From: Opitutales bacterium | GTDB lineage: Bacteria; Verrucomicrobiota; Verrucomicrobiia; Opitutales; Opitutaceae | NCBI GenBank assembly: GCA_021772595.1 | Contig: JAJFLS010000434.1 | Location: forward strand, 1-26,826 | Reading direction: 5' to 3' | Length of the DNA: 26,826 bases | Shown: one piece after another, positions 16,693 through 25,128 of the stretch | Position numbering within the stretch: position 1 is the stretch's first letter | Layout of the letters: every line of letters starts with the position of its first letter | Translations under genes and position numbers: made by a program | The notes under the pieces: generated by a model | What the model was told of the DNA's origin: nothing | The model's input: only the letters and a program-made list of their open reading frames with translations | Databases searched by the model: none

Positions 16693-16763
16693 TCGCGGTT
16701 GCAGTATTCGAGTAGTCACATCCCAATTCAACCGCCTATCCTCTACCGCGACGGACTCGAATA
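16693..16763 (-). other. Crossed inverted repeats between two surface-protein genes
   Basis: TCGCGGT (16693-16699) is complementary to ACCGCGA (16745-16751), and TATTCGAGT (16705-16713) to ACTCGAATA (16755-16763). The arms are interleaved, so both stems together would have a pseudoknot topology. It lies in the 233-base gap after the 605-residue gene and before the 974-residue gene, as read on the minus strand. A leader structure or paired protein-binding sites are both possible. No clear sigma-70 or sigma-54 promoter was found in this gap. Confidence 0.35.
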
Positions 16764-16788
16764 TTGCCTATGCGTGATCCCCATATTG

Positions 16789-18606
16789 CTAGGGCATCTC
16801 GTACATTTCCACTAACACCTCGCCAGATCCATCCCCAGTAACGACTGCAGTGTAAACTCCCGGATCGAGCCTCAACGCTTTCGCCGCGGATTTCGAACCC
16901 GATTCAAATCCGAAAGCGCCAACCTGACTGGCAACGCGCTCCAGAATAACCGCGTCCTCGTCCCAATCATCATTCTCAAAAATCGGCCCCGACCTAAAGT
17001 CGCTCCCATAGATGCGGAGATTCGGGTCGTTAAGCGTTCCGGCAACCCCGAAACGCTCAAGCTCGCGGCCCATCGCTCGGATCAAAACCCGATTGGCCCA
17101 ATCCCCTTGCAGCACAAACCCCGCGATAATCGGCTCGCTGCCGCCTCCAACCTCGCCCCTGAAAGATAGATTCACTAATTTCGGCCCGGCAAACGCGCCT
17201 CCGACCTCATCTAGATCGTAGACCTCTATCAACGCCGTTCCCTTCGAAACCGTCCGATTCTTAATAAAGACGGAATAAATCCCCGCTGGAAGCGTCGCGA
17301 GCAGCGCCGAATCCTTGCTGCCCCTCTCCAATGGGAAAGCACCCGCACGGGCAGCTTGCTGCTCGATAAATGATCCACTGCTACTACTCCACCAATCAAT
17401 ATTTTCCGCCAAAGGCTCTACGGTCCGGTGTCGGTAAAGAATCAATTGCGCATCATCCAACGGATTCTCGACCCCCAACTCGCCTAATCCTGGCCCAATC
17501 GCTCTAATGAGAACTTGCTTTTCTCCCGACCCGCTTATCACAAATCCAACGATAGAGGTCGCTCCCCCTTCAATCTGAGCTCGAATCGAAACATTGGAGA
17601 AAGCGCTCCGCTTCTCGATCGCCGTTTCCTCGACCATCACCACATCTTCTTCACCCTCTTTGGATAGCGTTCCAACTACCGCGCCATTCGCTCCATTGAA
17701 CTCCAAAAACAGCTCAGCCCCATCGCTCCAAAAAGTGGACGCCAATCCGTTTGCCGCCAATTCCAACTCACTCGCTCTATTAATCGATGCGGATTCTGCC
17801 ACAACAAACCCTCGCCCATCCGGGCCCGCCAAAACGAATATCCTTCCCCCCGACTCGCCATCTGTTCCTGTGTCGTAGAAACCCGCGATGCCGGCGGTCG
17901 CGCCATTCCCGTACTCGCGAGCGCCACCTATCGGCAACCCAGAGCTATCGATCGACAACCCGCCATTCGCTCCCCCGGAAGGAATGTCCACAACTCCGGT
18001 CACGAAATCGTTCTCGACTCTTCCAGAAAACGTTCCCAATCCCGCGATATAAAACGAGAATTCGCATTCTTCCGACAATCGGAACTCCATTACAGCAACA
18101 CTCGATTCCGCCGCGCTGAGCCGGGCCAGGAAAACCGCGGTGTTGTCTCCTCTCACCATCAAGGCAAACGATCCTTCGTTCTCCGATCCGAGCGACCCGA
18201 AATAAAACTGGGCGGGCGGATCGAAGAAGATGCTTGCCACCTCCGAGTAGCCAGAATTTCCATACTTGTTGAACGCTCTCACGCGATACGCGTACACCTG
18301 CTTCAACGACAACCCGCCCTTATCCACGTAAGTCGTCACATTCTTGCCGACAATCGCAATCTCGTCGAAATGAATATTGTCGGTAGAACGCTCGACTTTG
18401 AAGCCACTTTCATTGTTCGATCTATCGCTCCACGAAAGAAGAATCTGGCCTCCGGCAGCGTCAGACGCGAAAAACCCCGACAAGGCGACCCACGCAAGCA
18501 GGATAGGCAAACGCCTGAGCGAAAACAGGGCCTCAGCCAAACGGTCGTCGAGCCTTAAGCCCGACTCTGAACTGCGCTCAAGCCAAGCCAAAGCCATGCA
18601 GCACAT
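16789..18606 (-). CDS. Modular surface protein (Fn3 plus paired C-terminal modules)
   Basis: This is an exported protein of 605 residues with unknown function. A hydrophobic signal lies at about 32-52 (ending ASDAAGGQ); the 30 residues before it are unusually long for a signal peptide, so a later start is possible. A fibronectin type III domain covers 54-127, followed by a beta module starting FYFGSLGSENEGSFALMVRG (134-153) with AGPDGRGFVV near 260-269. Two copies of the C-terminal module follow (336-464 and 476-602), marked by VLIRAIGPGLGELG and VLIRAMGRELERFG, each ending in EVYD or EMYE. It matches the 974-residue neighbour in order and in many blocks, but lacks the four Ig-like domains that the neighbour carries between Fn3 and the beta module. 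A strong sigma-54 promoter candidate lies about 70 bases upstream. It is the first gene of the minus-strand block. Confidence 0.88.
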   Translation of the reverse strand: MCCMALAWLERSSESGLRLDDRLAEALFSLRRLPILLAWVALSGFFASDAAGGQILLSWSDRSNNESGFKVERSTDNIHFDEIAIVGKNVTTYVDKGGLSLKQVYAYRVRAFNKYGNSGYSEVASIFFDPPAQFYFGSLGSENEGSFALMVRGDNTAVFLARLSAAESSVAVMEFRLSEECEFSFYIAGLGTFSGRVENDFVTGVVDIPSGGANGGLSIDSSGLPIGGAREYGNGATAGIAGFYDTGTDGESGGRIFVLAGPDGRGFVVAESASINRASELELAANGLASTFWSDGAELFLEFNGANGAVVGTLSKEGEEDVVMVEETAIEKRSAFSNVSIRAQIEGGATSIVGFVISGSGEKQVLIRAIGPGLGELGVENPLDDAQLILYRHRTVEPLAENIDWWSSSSGSFIEQQAARAGAFPLERGSKDSALLATLPAGIYSVFIKNRTVSKGTALIEVYDLDEVGGAFAGPKLVNLSFRGEVGGGSEPIIAGFVLQGDWANRVLIRAMGRELERFGVAGTLNDPNLRIYGSDFRSGPIFENDDWDEDAVILERVASQVGAFGFESGSKSAAKALRLDPGVYTAVVTGDGSGEVLVEMYEMP

Positions 18607-18615
18607 ACTCTCGAG

Positions 18616-18636
18616 TCCCGTCGAAATTCGACGGGA
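18616..18636. promoter_or_regulatory. Palindrome in 5' leader of the 605-residue surface gene
   Basis: Arms TCCCGTCGAA and TTCGACGGGA are perfect 10-base complements around a single central A. It ends 10 bases upstream of the ATG at 18606, where a ribosome-binding site would be, and lies downstream of the predicted sigma-54 start site. It may be an operator or an mRNA structure that limits ribosome access. Confidence 0.5.
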
Positions 18637-18675
18637 ACTTGTTGTCTAAAACTGTGTTGATCACGTTTTTCGCTT

Positions 18676-18691
18676 AGCAAAGATCGTGCCC
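18676..18691 (-). promoter_or_regulatory. Sigma-54 (-24/-12) promoter
   Basis: Read on the minus strand the element is GGGCACGATCTTTGCT. Against the consensus TGGCACGNNNNTTGCW only the first base differs, and the invariant GG and GC have the required ten-base spacing. The start site should be near 18665, giving a leader of about 60 bases to the ATG at 18606. A sigma-54 activator with an intact GAFTGA-like loop is encoded at 7351-8700. Confidence 0.65.
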
Positions 18692-18774
18692 AACCGTCGT
18701 AAAACAACGGAGTCTCTTGTCCACCAATGGTTTAAAAACTTGACGCCTAATTCTCTTAAATTCGTTCATGCCGA

Positions 18775-18791
18775 CAGGTAAAATTTACCTG
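18775..18791. promoter_or_regulatory. Palindrome, candidate activator-binding site
   Basis: CAGGTAAAATTTACCTG has perfect 8-base arms around a central A. Its centre lies about 118 bases upstream of the predicted sigma-54 start near 18665, a normal position for an enhancer-binding activator. The 476-base gap 18607-19082 otherwise shows no gene; from 18792 to 19082 I see no recognisable element. Confidence 0.45.
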
Positions 18792-19082
18792 CCAACTAGC
18801 GAAGAGATTACTCATCAATCAAGCGCTAAATTCACCTTCCCCGACCAACTATCAGAAAAATATTCGTCCAACTTCACTGAGTCCTTCCTAAGGTTTTCTC
18901 TGACAGAATGATCCATCCGTAAAGCTGCTAAATCCTCCCAAGAGAGTGTTCGTAGACCTGATTGAATCGGCTAAGTCGGAGAACGGTCTCCCCTTCAAAA
19001 AACTCTGAATCTAACCGCAACCGCTCAAGGACTGTTCTCTTTACGACATTTTAAATGGCATAAGATAAAAAGTTTCCTCCGA

Positions 19083-20282
19083 ATGCGCCGACTTAAGAAG
19101 CTACAGATGGCTCTACTCACAACAAAACAATCGTCATCCTCTTCGAAAGCCGGACTTCGCCACAAAGATCGCAGCGCTTCGGTAGGATTCTGGGAATCTC
19201 AACGCCTCGCCAAAGAGAAGGCCTACGAAAAGAAGGCCAAGAAGTACAAGCTCAAGCTCGAAAGCCTAACGGTCTTCACGCAGCAGCTTGCTTCGATGCT
19301 CGAGGCCGGACTGCCATTGGTCTCTTCTCTCGAAGCGCTCCAAGACCAAACAGAAGACCCCGTATTTCGTATCATCATCCGAGAAGTCAGGGCGGACGTC
19401 TCACAGGGTAACGCCTTTTCCGCTGCCTGCTCGAAGTTTCCCAACGCCTTCAACAACCTTTTCGTCTCCATGGTGGAAGCCGGAGAGGCCAGTGGCGGGC
19501 TCGCCGAGATTCTCGGCAAAGTCGCGGTCTATTTTGAGTCGACCAACAAGCTTATCAAGAAAGTCAAATCCGCGATGACCTACCCAGTAGCCGTAATCGG
19601 CCTGGCGGTCATCTTGGTCAACGTCCTTCTAATCTTCGTGATCCCCGTCTTCGCCGACATGTTCAGCGATTTCGGCGCGGAGCTTCCTGCGCCGACGCAG
19701 TTTCTCATCGATTTGAGCGACTGGCTCAAAGGCAATATTCTCTACGTCATTGGAGCTGGATTTCTTGCTTTCCATGCCTGGGCGCGATTCACGAAGACGC
19801 CTAAAGGAAGGCGAGTGCGAGACAATCTCCTCTTTCGAGCTCCCGTTTTCGGAAACCTCTTGAAGAAGATCACTCTCTCGCGCTTCTGCCGCACCTACGC
19901 GACCTTGCTTCGCAGTGGCGTTCCCATCCTGCGCTGCCTCGAGATCGTCGCTTCCAGTAGTGGAAGAACGCAAATCGAAGATGCCTCTCGCATGATCTCG
20001 AAAGCCATCTCCGAAGGCGGCCAAGTCTCCGAGACGATCGCCTGCATCCCTTTCTTCCCTCCGATGATGAAGCACATGAGTAAAGCCGGCGAGCAAACCG
20101 GAAACGTGGACGGCATGATGAACAAGATCGCGGACTTCTACGACACCGAAGCCGACGCCATCATCGCATCCCTGACTTCCCTCATCGAGCCAATGCTTAT
20201 CGTCTTTCTCGGCGTCGTCGTCGGCGGCATCGTCATGGCGATGTTCCTTCCGATCTTCCAGCTCTCTTCAGTCGCCGGATAA
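19083..20282 (+). CDS. Type II secretion / type IV pilus inner-membrane protein (PilC/GspF-like)
   Basis: PilC/GspF proteins are polytopic inner-membrane platform proteins that couple the assembly ATPase to pilin or pseudopilin polymerisation. The 399-residue length is typical. Two T2SSF domains are visible: the first at about 63-187 (FTQQLASMLEAGLPLVSSLE, then MVEAGEASGGLAEIL) and the second at about 266-389 (RFCRTYATLLRSGVPILRCL, then MSKAGEQTGNVDGMM). Transmembrane stretches lie near 167-190, 219-236 and 371-393 (IEPMLIVFLGVVVGGIVMAM). The first 60 residues are charged and serine-rich, a cytoplasmic extension. A second in-frame ATG at 19107 (MALLTTKQ) is as likely as 19083; neither has a strong ribosome-binding site. 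No ATPase, pilin or secretin gene is in the window. The following regulator gene, 92 bases downstream without a terminator, may be co-transcribed. Confidence 0.93.
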   Translation: MRRLKKLQMALLTTKQSSSSSKAGLRHKDRSASVGFWESQRLAKEKAYEKKAKKYKLKLESLTVFTQQLASMLEAGLPLVSSLEALQDQTEDPVFRIIIREVRADVSQGNAFSAACSKFPNAFNNLFVSMVEAGEASGGLAEILGKVAVYFESTNKLIKKVKSAMTYPVAVIGLAVILVNVLLIFVIPVFADMFSDFGAELPAPTQFLIDLSDWLKGNILYVIGAGFLAFHAWARFTKTPKGRRVRDNLLFRAPVFGNLLKKITLSRFCRTYATLLRSGVPILRCLEIVASSSGRTQIEDASRMISKAISEGGQVSETIACIPFFPPMMKHMSKAGEQTGNVDGMMNKIADFYDTEADAIIASLTSLIEPMLIVFLGVVVGGIVMAMFLPIFQLSSVAG

Positions 20283-20374
20283 TGATCTCCGAACGCAACT
20301 CTTTCATTTCTCGCCCACCCGCAAAATAGGCTTCTGGCACATACTCGCTCGCGAGACCGCTTCAAAATCAACGA

Positions 20375-21589
20375 ATGCAATCCATACTTATAGTAGACGA
20401 CATGGAGTCCATCCATGAAATGCTGGACGCCGTAGTTCAACCTCTAGGCTACGCCACTCTCTTCGCGCACAACGGAGACGAAGCGATCGCGACCTTCGAG
20501 AAAGAGCGCCCCGACATCGTGCTCACCGACATCATAATGGAGCCGATGGACGGTCTCGAACTCGCCAAGAAACTGAAAGCGATCGATCCGGAAGCAATCG
20601 TCATCATGATGTCCGGCCAGGCAGACGAAGAAAACGCGCTAAGCTCGCTGAAACTCGGAGCCTTCGACTTTCTAACTAAGCCCTTCAAAGTTGATCAGCT
20701 CATTGCCGCCATCTCGCGAGCGGCCGCTCTGCAAAAAGCCAAGCTACAAGACAACGAAGAAGGCGGGGAAGATTCACTCCTCGGCGATTCGCCCGCGGCC
20801 GAAAAGCTCAAACAAGCCGTCAGCCGCGCCGCCAACTCCGCCACTCCCGTTCTTCTCTGCGGCGAAAACGGCACCCGGAGACAAAGGATCGCCTCCGTCA
20901 TTCACAAGTCACGAGTGAGCGAAGCCGACGAAGGCCCCTTTATCTCAGTCGATTGCAACGAGCTTGGCGAAGACAAGATCCGCGAACAGCTCCTTGGCCC
21001 CGACAGCGAAGGCGGCGCCCTTCTCGAACAAGCCGAGGGAGGCACGCTGTTCATCGCCAACGTTGAAGCCCTTTCAATCGAGACGCAGCGCGATGCCGAC
21101 AAGCTCATCCGCGACATCAAAACGCAAACGAGATTTATCTTTTCTACCAGCGAGAATCTCGAAAGCAGCGTGGAAAGCGGCGCATTCGACGACTCGTTCT
21201 ACTACCGAATTTCGAATCTCTCTATCGAGATTCCTAGCCTCCGAGACCAATCGGAAGACATCCCGCTAATCGCCAAATCCATTCTAGCCAGTCTCGAAAT
21301 GGAATCGGTCAGCATTAGCGATCAAGCCCGAGCTCTCCTCCAAAACTATCGCTGGGCAGGAAACTACACCGAGCTGAAGGAAGCGATCGAAGCCGCCGCG
21401 ATGCAATGCTCCGACGACACGATCAACCCCGACGACCTTCCCGAAAAGATCCGCGATCTCACCAGCTGGTCGAGCCTCGCCGACCATATCGAAGAAGCTA
21501 CTCGCGAATACAAGAAGCGCGTGCTCAGAGCCTGCCACGGCGATTCGGAGAAAGCGGCCAGCATCCTCGGGTGCGAGCCCGGCGACTAA
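20375..21589 (+). CDS. NtrC-like response regulator with degenerate AAA+ domain
   Basis: The 404-residue protein has the NtrC layout but has lost the activator's working parts. The receiver (1-120) is intact, with Asp8, Asp9, phospho-acceptor Asp52, Ser80 and Lys102. The AAA+ region (about 135-360) still shows the family framework: LLGDSPAAEKLKQAVSRAA, FYYRISNLSIEIPSLRDQSE and WAGNYTEL. However, Walker A reads GENGTRRQ instead of GESGTGKE, Walker B reads GGTLFIANVEAL instead of LFLDEI, and the GAFTGA loop is missing entirely (LLGPDSEGGALLEQ). The C-terminal Fis-like helix-turn-helix stops at SEKAASILGCEPGD, without the recognition helix. ATP hydrolysis, sigma-54 contact and specific DNA binding are therefore all doubtful. 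The frame is open and uninterrupted with neighbour-like codon use, so it seems maintained, perhaps as a phosphorylation-controlled binding partner. Confidence 0.85.
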   Translation: MQSILIVDDMESIHEMLDAVVQPLGYATLFAHNGDEAIATFEKERPDIVLTDIIMEPMDGLELAKKLKAIDPEAIVIMMSGQADEENALSSLKLGAFDFLTKPFKVDQLIAAISRAAALQKAKLQDNEEGGEDSLLGDSPAAEKLKQAVSRAANSATPVLLCGENGTRRQRIASVIHKSRVSEADEGPFISVDCNELGEDKIREQLLGPDSEGGALLEQAEGGTLFIANVEALSIETQRDADKLIRDIKTQTRFIFSTSENLESSVESGAFDDSFYYRISNLSIEIPSLRDQSEDIPLIAKSILASLEMESVSISDQARALLQNYRWAGNYTELKEAIEAAAMQCSDDTINPDDLPEKIRDLTSWSSLADHIEEATREYKKRVLRACHGDSEKAASILGCEPGD

Positions 21590-21780
21590 GAAATCAGTCC
21601 GTTTTCTGGCTTTCCTAGCCGATAAACCGAATACCCATCCCGCCGGATCTTCCGCTCTCGTCGCCCGCTGATCGCGGCAAAAAAAAACGGCGCCGCAAAA
21701 GCGCTTGCCATTAGGGCGTAATCGATTCTTTTCACGCTTGCCCAGTATTCATCCGCTGTGGCACAACGGATCAAAATACC

Positions 21781-24700
21781 ATGCCCAAACGCGTCGATAT
21801 CGAATCAATCCTCATCATCGGAGCCGGCCCGATCGTCATCGGCCAAGCTTGCGAATTCGACTATTCCGGCACACAGGCCTGCAAAGCCCTCAAGGAGGAA
21901 GGATACAAAGTCATCCTGGTCAACAGCAACCCGGCCACTATCATGACCGACCCCGAGTTCGCCGATGTCACCTACATCGAGCCGCTCACCCTCGAGGCCG
22001 TCACTAAGATCATCGCCAAGGAAAAGCCCGACGCCCTACTCCCCACACTCGGCGGGCAAACCGCTCTAAACCTCTCCCTCGAACTCGAAAAAGAAGGCGT
22101 GCTCGCCGAACACGGAGTCGAGATGATCGGAGCCAAGCCGGACGCCATCGAGAAAGGCGAGGACCGCGAACTTTTCAAAGAGGCGATGCTAAAGATCGGC
22201 CTCGACGTCGCGAAATCCAGCACAGTCAAATCCCTCGAAGAAGCCCGCACGGCCGCGGCCGAGATCGGCAATTTCCCGCTGATCATCCGGCCGAGCTACA
22301 CCCTCGGCGGAGCAGGCGGAGGCATCGCCTACAACCGCGAGGAATTCGAGCAAATCGTCGCGAACGGCATCGACGTTTCACCTGTCCACGAAGTCCTCAT
22401 CGAAGAGTGCCTTCTCGGCTGGAAGGAATACGAAATGGAAGTGATGCGCGACCGCAAAGACCAATGCGTCGTCATTTGCTCCATCGAAAATTTCGACCCG
22501 ATGGGCGTGCACACCGGCGACTCCATCACCGTCGCTCCAGCGATGACGCTCTCCGATAGGGAATACCAATCCATGCGCGACGCCTCCTTCGCCGTCATCC
22601 GCGAGATCGGCGTCGAAACGGGCGGCTCCAATATCCAGTTTTCTCTCAGTCCGGAAACCGGCCGCATGGTCGTCATCGAGATGAACCCGCGCGTATCCAG
22701 AAGTTCCGCGCTCGCCTCGAAAGCGACCGGATTCCCTATCGCCAAATTCGCAGCGAAGTTGGCGGTTGGATACAGTCTGGACGAGATCCAAAACGACATC
22801 ACAAAAAAAACGCCCGCGAGTTTCGAGCCGACGATCGATTACGTCGTCACCAAGATTCCGCGCTTCACTTTCGAAAAATTCCAAGGAGCCGACGACACGC
22901 TCACCTCTTCCATGAAATCCGTGGGCGAGGCCATGGCTATCGGCCTCACCTTTAAGGAATCCTTCCAGAAAGCGCTTCGATCCCTCGAAATCGGAGCCTT
23001 CGGATTCGGCGGCGGCAAGCTGGGCGGAGACGAAATCCCCTCCGAGGAAATCATCAACGGAAAGCTCGTCCGCCCGAACGCGGAACGCGTCTTCTACCTT
23101 CGCTACGCGCTCAAATCCGGCTACTCTCTCGATAAGCTCTTCGAGCTCACCAAGATCGATCCCTGGTTTCTCTATCAGCTCAAACAAATCAGCGACCTCG
23201 AAGACGATCTGAAGGCCCAAAACCTGGATACAATCGAGAAAGACCTGCTCAGGACCGCCAAGGAATACGGCTTCTCCGACCGCCAGCTGGGCGTACTCTT
23301 CGACTGCGATTGGAAAGCCGTCAACGAGAAGCGCAAAAGCATGGGCATCGATACCGTGTTTCGTCTCGTCGATACTTGCGCCGCGGAATTCGAAGCGGAA
23401 ACGCCGTATTACTATTCCTCCTACGGAGACGAAAGTGAAATCATCCCTACCGATAAAAAGAAGGTGATGATTATCGGCGGCGGCCCAAACCGAATCGGCC
23501 AAGGCATCGAGTTTGACTACTGCTGCGTCCACGCGTCCTTCGCGCTTCAAGAGCTCGGCTACGAGTCGGTCATGATCAACTCGAACCCGGAGACCGTATC
23601 CACGGATTACGATACATCCGACAAACTCTACTTCGAGCCGCTCACTCTCGAAGACGTTCTCGAAGTCTACAATCAGGAAGGCTGCAGCGGAGCGATCGTC
23701 CAGTACGGCGGGCAAACCCCTCTCAATCTGGCTACCGAGCTGAAAGCGCACGGCGTCAACATCATCGGCACGTCGCCCGAGAGCATCGACGCCGCCGAAG
23801 ACCGCGAGCTCTTCAAGCAGATCCTCGACCAAGTCGGCTTGAAGCAGCCGGACAACGTAACCGCTTTAAACGAGACGGAAGCTTACGAGCTGGCCGATCA
23901 AGTCGGATTTCCTCTCCTCGTACGTCCATCATTCGTCTTAGGCGGCCGCGGCATGTTCATCGTCCACGACATGGAAGAACTGCGGGCGGTCATCCACGAA
24001 GCCTTCGAAGCATCGCCGGGCAAACCCGTCCTTCTCGACAAATTTCTCGAAGACGCGATCGAACTCGACGTCGACTGCATTTCAGATGGCGAAACCACGG
24101 TCGTCGGCAGCATGCTCGAACATATCGAATTCGCAGGCGTGCACAGCGGCGACGCCGCGATGGCCCTTCCGCCACACACGCTCGGCGAAGAGATGATCGA
24201 GACCGTTCGACAGGCAAGCTACCGGCTGGCCAAAGCCCTCAAGGTCATCGGCCTGATGAATATCCAGTTCGCCATCAAGGACGACGACCTCTACGTACTA
24301 GAAGTCAACCCACGCGCCTCGCGAACGGTTCCGTTCGTTTCCAAAGCGATCGGCGTTCCTCTCGCCAAGCTCGCCGCGAAAGTCATGACCGGCAAAACGC
24401 TTCAAGAACTCGGATTTACGGAAGAAATGAGCCCCAAGCACTGGTGCATCAAAGAGGCCGTTTTCCCATTCGCTCGCTTCCCCGGATCCACCATCCGTCT
24501 CGGGCCAGAGATGCGTTCCACTGGCGAGGTGATGGGTATGGACGACGATTTCGGCGTCGCTTTCGCGAAAACACAAGCCGCCGCCAAACCAGGCTTGCCC
24601 GTTGAAGGCAACGTATTCCTGAGCGTCAAAGACCAAGACAAGCCCAAGGCCATCGAACTCGCCAAGAAGCTCGTGGCGCAAGGATTCCAAATCTACTCTA

Positions 24701-25017
24701 CCAGCGGCACCGCCGACGCGCTGAAAGAGAACGGCATCGATGCCAACCGGCTGTTTCGAATTGCAGAAGGCCGCCCCAACGTTCTCGACCTTATCAAGAA
24801 CGGCGAAATGCAGATGATCATCAACACGCCCTCAGGCACGATCCCGCGCAAAGACGAGAACCACATTCGCTCCCTCGCTTACGCGCACAACATCTGCTTA
24901 ATGACCACCCTTACCGGCGCCACCGCCGCCGTCGCCGGAATCGTCGCGCTGAAAGAGAACGACTTCGGAGTCCGCTCTCTCCAAAGCTACGTGCAGAAAA
25001 ATGTCGCGACGATTTAG
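21781..25017 (+). CDS. carB: Carbamoyl-phosphate synthase large subunit
   Basis: CarB makes carbamoyl phosphate from bicarbonate, ammonia (delivered by CarA from glutamine) and two ATP, for pyrimidine and arginine synthesis. The 1078-residue length matches the family (about 1073 in E. coli). The two homologous halves are visible: the first begins ILIIGAGPIVIGQACEFDYS with the carboxyphosphate ATP-grasp domain (about 128-400), and the second begins at about 562 with VMIIGGGPNRIGQGIEFDYC and the carbamate ATP-grasp domain (about 680-930). An oligomerisation region lies between them (about 405-555). The C-terminal MGS-like allosteric domain starts near 940 (GNVFLSVKDQDKPKAIELAK) and contains the effector-binding TSGTAD and TPSGTIPRKDE segments. 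No carA is in the window. The gap 21590-21780 before it has no gene and no promoter I can defend. Long minus-strand open frames inside it are shadows. Confidence 0.98.
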   Translation: MPKRVDIESILIIGAGPIVIGQACEFDYSGTQACKALKEEGYKVILVNSNPATIMTDPEFADVTYIEPLTLEAVTKIIAKEKPDALLPTLGGQTALNLSLELEKEGVLAEHGVEMIGAKPDAIEKGEDRELFKEAMLKIGLDVAKSSTVKSLEEARTAAAEIGNFPLIIRPSYTLGGAGGGIAYNREEFEQIVANGIDVSPVHEVLIEECLLGWKEYEMEVMRDRKDQCVVICSIENFDPMGVHTGDSITVAPAMTLSDREYQSMRDASFAVIREIGVETGGSNIQFSLSPETGRMVVIEMNPRVSRSSALASKATGFPIAKFAAKLAVGYSLDEIQNDITKKTPASFEPTIDYVVTKIPRFTFEKFQGADDTLTSSMKSVGEAMAIGLTFKESFQKALRSLEIGAFGFGGGKLGGDEIPSEEIINGKLVRPNAERVFYLRYALKSGYSLDKLFELTKIDPWFLYQLKQISDLEDDLKAQNLDTIEKDLLRTAKEYGFSDRQLGVLFDCDWKAVNEKRKSMGIDTVFRLVDTCAAEFEAETPYYYSSYGDESEIIPTDKKKVMIIGGGPNRIGQGIEFDYCCVHASFALQELGYESVMINSNPETVSTDYDTSDKLYFEPLTLEDVLEVYNQEGCSGAIVQYGGQTPLNLATELKAHGVNIIGTSPESIDAAEDRELFKQILDQVGLKQPDNVTALNETEAYELADQVGFPLLVRPSFVLGGRGMFIVHDMEELRAVIHEAFEASPGKPVLLDKFLEDAIELDVDCISDGETTVVGSMLEHIEFAGVHSGDAAMALPPHTLGEEMIETVRQASYRLAKALKVIGLMNIQFAIKDDDLYVLEVNPRASRTVPFVSKAIGVPLAKLAAKVMTGKTLQELGFTEEMSPKHWCIKEAVFPFARFPGSTIRLGPEMRSTGEVMGMDDDFGVAFAKTQAAAKPGLPVEGNVFLSVKDQDKPKAIELAKKLVAQGFQIYSTSGTADALKENGIDANRLFRIAEGRPNVLDLIKNGEMQMIINTPSGTIPRKDENHIRSLAYAHNICLMTTLTGATAAVAGIVALKENDFGVRSLQSYVQKNVATI

Positions 25018-25019
25018 TC

Positions 25020-25035
25020 GCAGTTCTTGAACTGC
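25020..25035 (+). other. Short hairpin after carB
   Basis: GCAGTTC and GAACTGC form perfect 7-base arms around TT, beginning 3 bases after the carB stop. A second, 5-base stem (CGCGG with CCGCG) lies at 25043-25056. There is no T-run, so an intrinsic terminator is not supported; it may stabilise the carB 3' end or be part of the adjoining repeat. Confidence 0.4.
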
Positions 25036-25078
25036 CAATAGACGCGGATTCCCGCGAATATTCGAACCTCTGTTTCAC

Positions 25079-25109
25079 ATTCGCGACCATTAGTGTTCAT
25101 TAGCGGTTC
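25079..25109 (+). repeat. Dispersed repeat, TTTCGCG-TTAGTG-TTAGCGG type, copy 4
   Basis: ATTCGCG, ATTAGTG and ATTAGCGG occur in order with the same spacing as at 7245-7275. Unlike the other copies it has no GxxExxY remnant beside it. It lies just upstream of the purU start and contains an earlier in-frame GTG that I regard as non-coding. Confidence 0.55.
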
Positions 25110-25128
25110 TAAACCCAATAGATTCTCC

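Noticed and set aside
20335..20352. TGGCAC upstream of the degenerate regulator as a sigma-54 promoter
   Set aside because: The next GC is nine rather than ten bases after GG, and sigma-54 elements do not tolerate that spacing.
21754..21780. TGGCACAACGG just before carB as a sigma-54 promoter
   Set aside because: There is no GC at the -12 position, and carB would need its start site inside the coding sequence.
22378..23832. A 484-codon open frame on the minus strand inside carB
   Set aside because: It is antisense to an unmistakable carB, its composition (many Val, Glu, Gly, Phe) is what reverse reading of biased codons produces, and it has no start signal or recognisable domain.
25093..25128. 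GTG start 12 codons upstream of purU
   Set aside because: These codons lie in a dispersed repeat and PurU proteins normally begin close to the ACT domain, which fits the ATG at 25129.
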